From JBEVOS01 sp964563395 (GTDB taxonomy: Bacteria > Pseudomonadota > Alphaproteobacteria > Caulobacterales > Aquidulcibacteraceae): DNA of 64,000 nucleotides. The stretch is taken from assembly GCA_964563395.1 (NCBI GenBank), contig CAZLWK010000008.1, positions 62,001 to 126,000 of the forward strand, given 5' to 3'. Position 1 is the first letter of the stretch. Each line of letters opens with the position of its first letter. The notes below the pieces were generated by a model, which was given only the letters and a program-made list of their open reading frames with translations, searched no databases and was not told the DNA's origin. Position numbers and translations under genes: made by a program. This document shows, piece after piece, positions 63,420 through 64,000 of the stretch.

Positions 63420-63758
63420 ATGAAGAAGATTGAAGCCATCATCAAGCCCTTCAAGCTCGACGAGGTGAAGGAGGCGCTGCAGGCGATCGGCCTTCAGGGG
63501 ATGACCGTGATCGAAGCCAAGGGCTTCGGGCGCCAGAAGGGCCACACGGAGCTGTATCGCGGCGCCGAGTACGTCGTGGATTTCCTGCCCAAGCTGAAGC
63601 TCGAAGTGGTCGTCACCGACGATCAGGTCGAGGGCGCCCTGGAGGCCATCCAGAAGGCCGCCAAGACCGGCAAGATCGGCGACGGCAAGATTTTCGTCAC
63701 CGATGTCGCCAACGTCATCCGCATCCGCACCGGCGAAGCCGGCGCAGCGGCGGTTTGA
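63420..63758 (+). CDS. glnB: Nitrogen regulatory protein P-II
   Basis: 112 residues. KKIEAIIKPFKLDEVKEALQ starts it. GHTELYRGAEYVVDFLPKLK carries the T-loop Tyr that is uridylylated (Y51 position), and GKIGDGKIFVTDVANVIRIR is the second signature. It signals nitrogen and energy status by binding 2-oxoglutarate, ATP and ADP, and acts on GlnE, NtrB and others. glnA follows, separated by a terminator hairpin. Confidence 0.97.
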   Translation: MKKIEAIIKPFKLDEVKEALQAIGLQGMTVIEAKGFGRQKGHTELYRGAEYVVDFLPKLKLEVVVTDDQVEGALEAIQKAAKTGKIGDGKIFVTDVANVIRIRTGEAGAAAV

Positions 63759-63788
63759 TCGCTGCGACGATCGGGCTAGGAGTTTGCC

Positions 63789-63822
63789 CCTCCGCCCCCG
63801 GCTAAGGGGGGCGGAGGTTTTT
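63789..63822 (+). terminator. Rho-independent terminator between glnB and glnA
   Basis: CCTCCGCCCCC pairs perfectly with GGGGGCGGAGG over 11 bases (seven-base loop), followed by TTTTT. It separates glnB from glnA, implying read-through control or a separate glnA promoter. Confidence 0.85.
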
Positions 63823-63872
63823 CCGCGCAAGGCGCGCCCATTCTTCTTGAGTGTTCCTGGGGAGCTAAGAGC

Positions 63873-64000
63873 ATGTCCGCCACTGGCGATATTATGAAAA
63901 TGATCAAGGACAAGGAGGTCCAGTTCGTGGACCTTCGCTTCAACGACATGCGCGGCAAGATGCAGCACGTGACGTTTGATGTGAGCCTGTTCGACGAGGA
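63873..64000 (+). CDS. glnA: Glutamine synthetase, N-terminal part (runs off window)
   Basis: About 42 residues visible. MSATGDIMKMIKDKEVQFVD and LRFNDMRGKMQHVTFDVSLF match the glutamine synthetase beta-Grasp domain. GGGGAG stands eight bases before the ATG. The glnB-glnA order is common in alphaproteobacteria. The enzyme condenses glutamate and ammonia to glutamine. The catalytic domain lies outside the window. Confidence 0.95.
   Translation, partial: MSATGDIMKMIKDKEVQFVDLRFNDMRGKMQHVTFDVSLFDE

Overview
The window is high-GC chromosomal DNA from an alphaproteobacterium, most likely a Caulobacterales/Hyphomonadaceae-type organism. The evidence is a PodJ-like polarity protein with SEL1 repeats, a PopA/PleD-like degenerate REC-REC-GGDEF protein, an NDUFS4-type complex I subunit, the tig-clpP-clpX-lon-HU order, the rlpA-dac-tmk-holB-tatD order, and two perfect LexA boxes of the alphaproteobacterial type (GAAC-N7-GAAC). 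I see no transposase, integrase, prophage or CRISPR array. Almost everything is core chromosome, with one module (35361-38857) that looks inserted.

Layout. 1-3868: PodJ-like gene running off the left edge. 4041-13133: secreted protein, MerR regulator with a dyad operator and an acyl-CoA dehydrogenase, a conserved small protein, a frameshifted SRPBCC gene, two tandem 30-residue secreted micropeptides, ppa, DUF4197, an alpha/beta hydrolase, a double-hotdog thioesterase, a Zur-like regulator, and a GIY-YIG-like protein behind two LexA boxes. 13305-17953: ruvA and ruvC, then a HELAH-motif protein, a DUF2235 hydrolase and a small membrane protein, then ruvB. 17976-25960: cell-envelope and replication operon on the minus strand (M48 protease, rlpA, D,D-carboxypeptidase, tmk, holB, tatD, MBL hydrolase, mazG). 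26026-31413: tRNA-Ser, a two-subunit 3-oxoacid CoA-transferase, an AMACR-like CoA-transferase, a PopA-like protein, a DsbA-family protein and infA. 31501-41005: mfd and sdhE, then a TetR-led seven-gene module, then recG. 41017-48239: hldD, followed by two convergent operons (photolyase, FAD oxidoreductase, DUF1365, CFA-type methyltransferase; and ChrR-like, DUF6134) that share one promoter type. 48331-51720: sulfurtransferase, PLP lyase, YdeI-family protein, tRNA-Arg, NDUFS4-like subunit, HU. 51900-58398: lon, clpX, clpP, tig, tRNA-Leu. 58479-64000: nuclease, membrane protein, Nnr repair enzyme, phosphohistidine-type phosphatase, thiolase-like protein, glnB and the start of glnA.

Themes. DNA repair is dense: ruvABC, mfd, recG, photolyase, and a probable new SOS gene. 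Photo-oxidative stress is represented by the photolyase and ChrR operons. Both start with TGATCC-N16-CGTA followed by exactly nine bases and the start codon, which suggests leaderless transcripts under an ECF11 (RpoE/ChrR-type) sigma factor. The local ChrR-like protein has lost the zinc ligands of its anti-sigma domain and has no sigma gene beside it. The strongest candidates for undescribed biology are this rewired ChrR circuit, the SOS-controlled GIY-YIG-like protein, the tandem micropeptides, and the TetR-led ligand-binding/GST module inserted between recG and sdhE-mfd.
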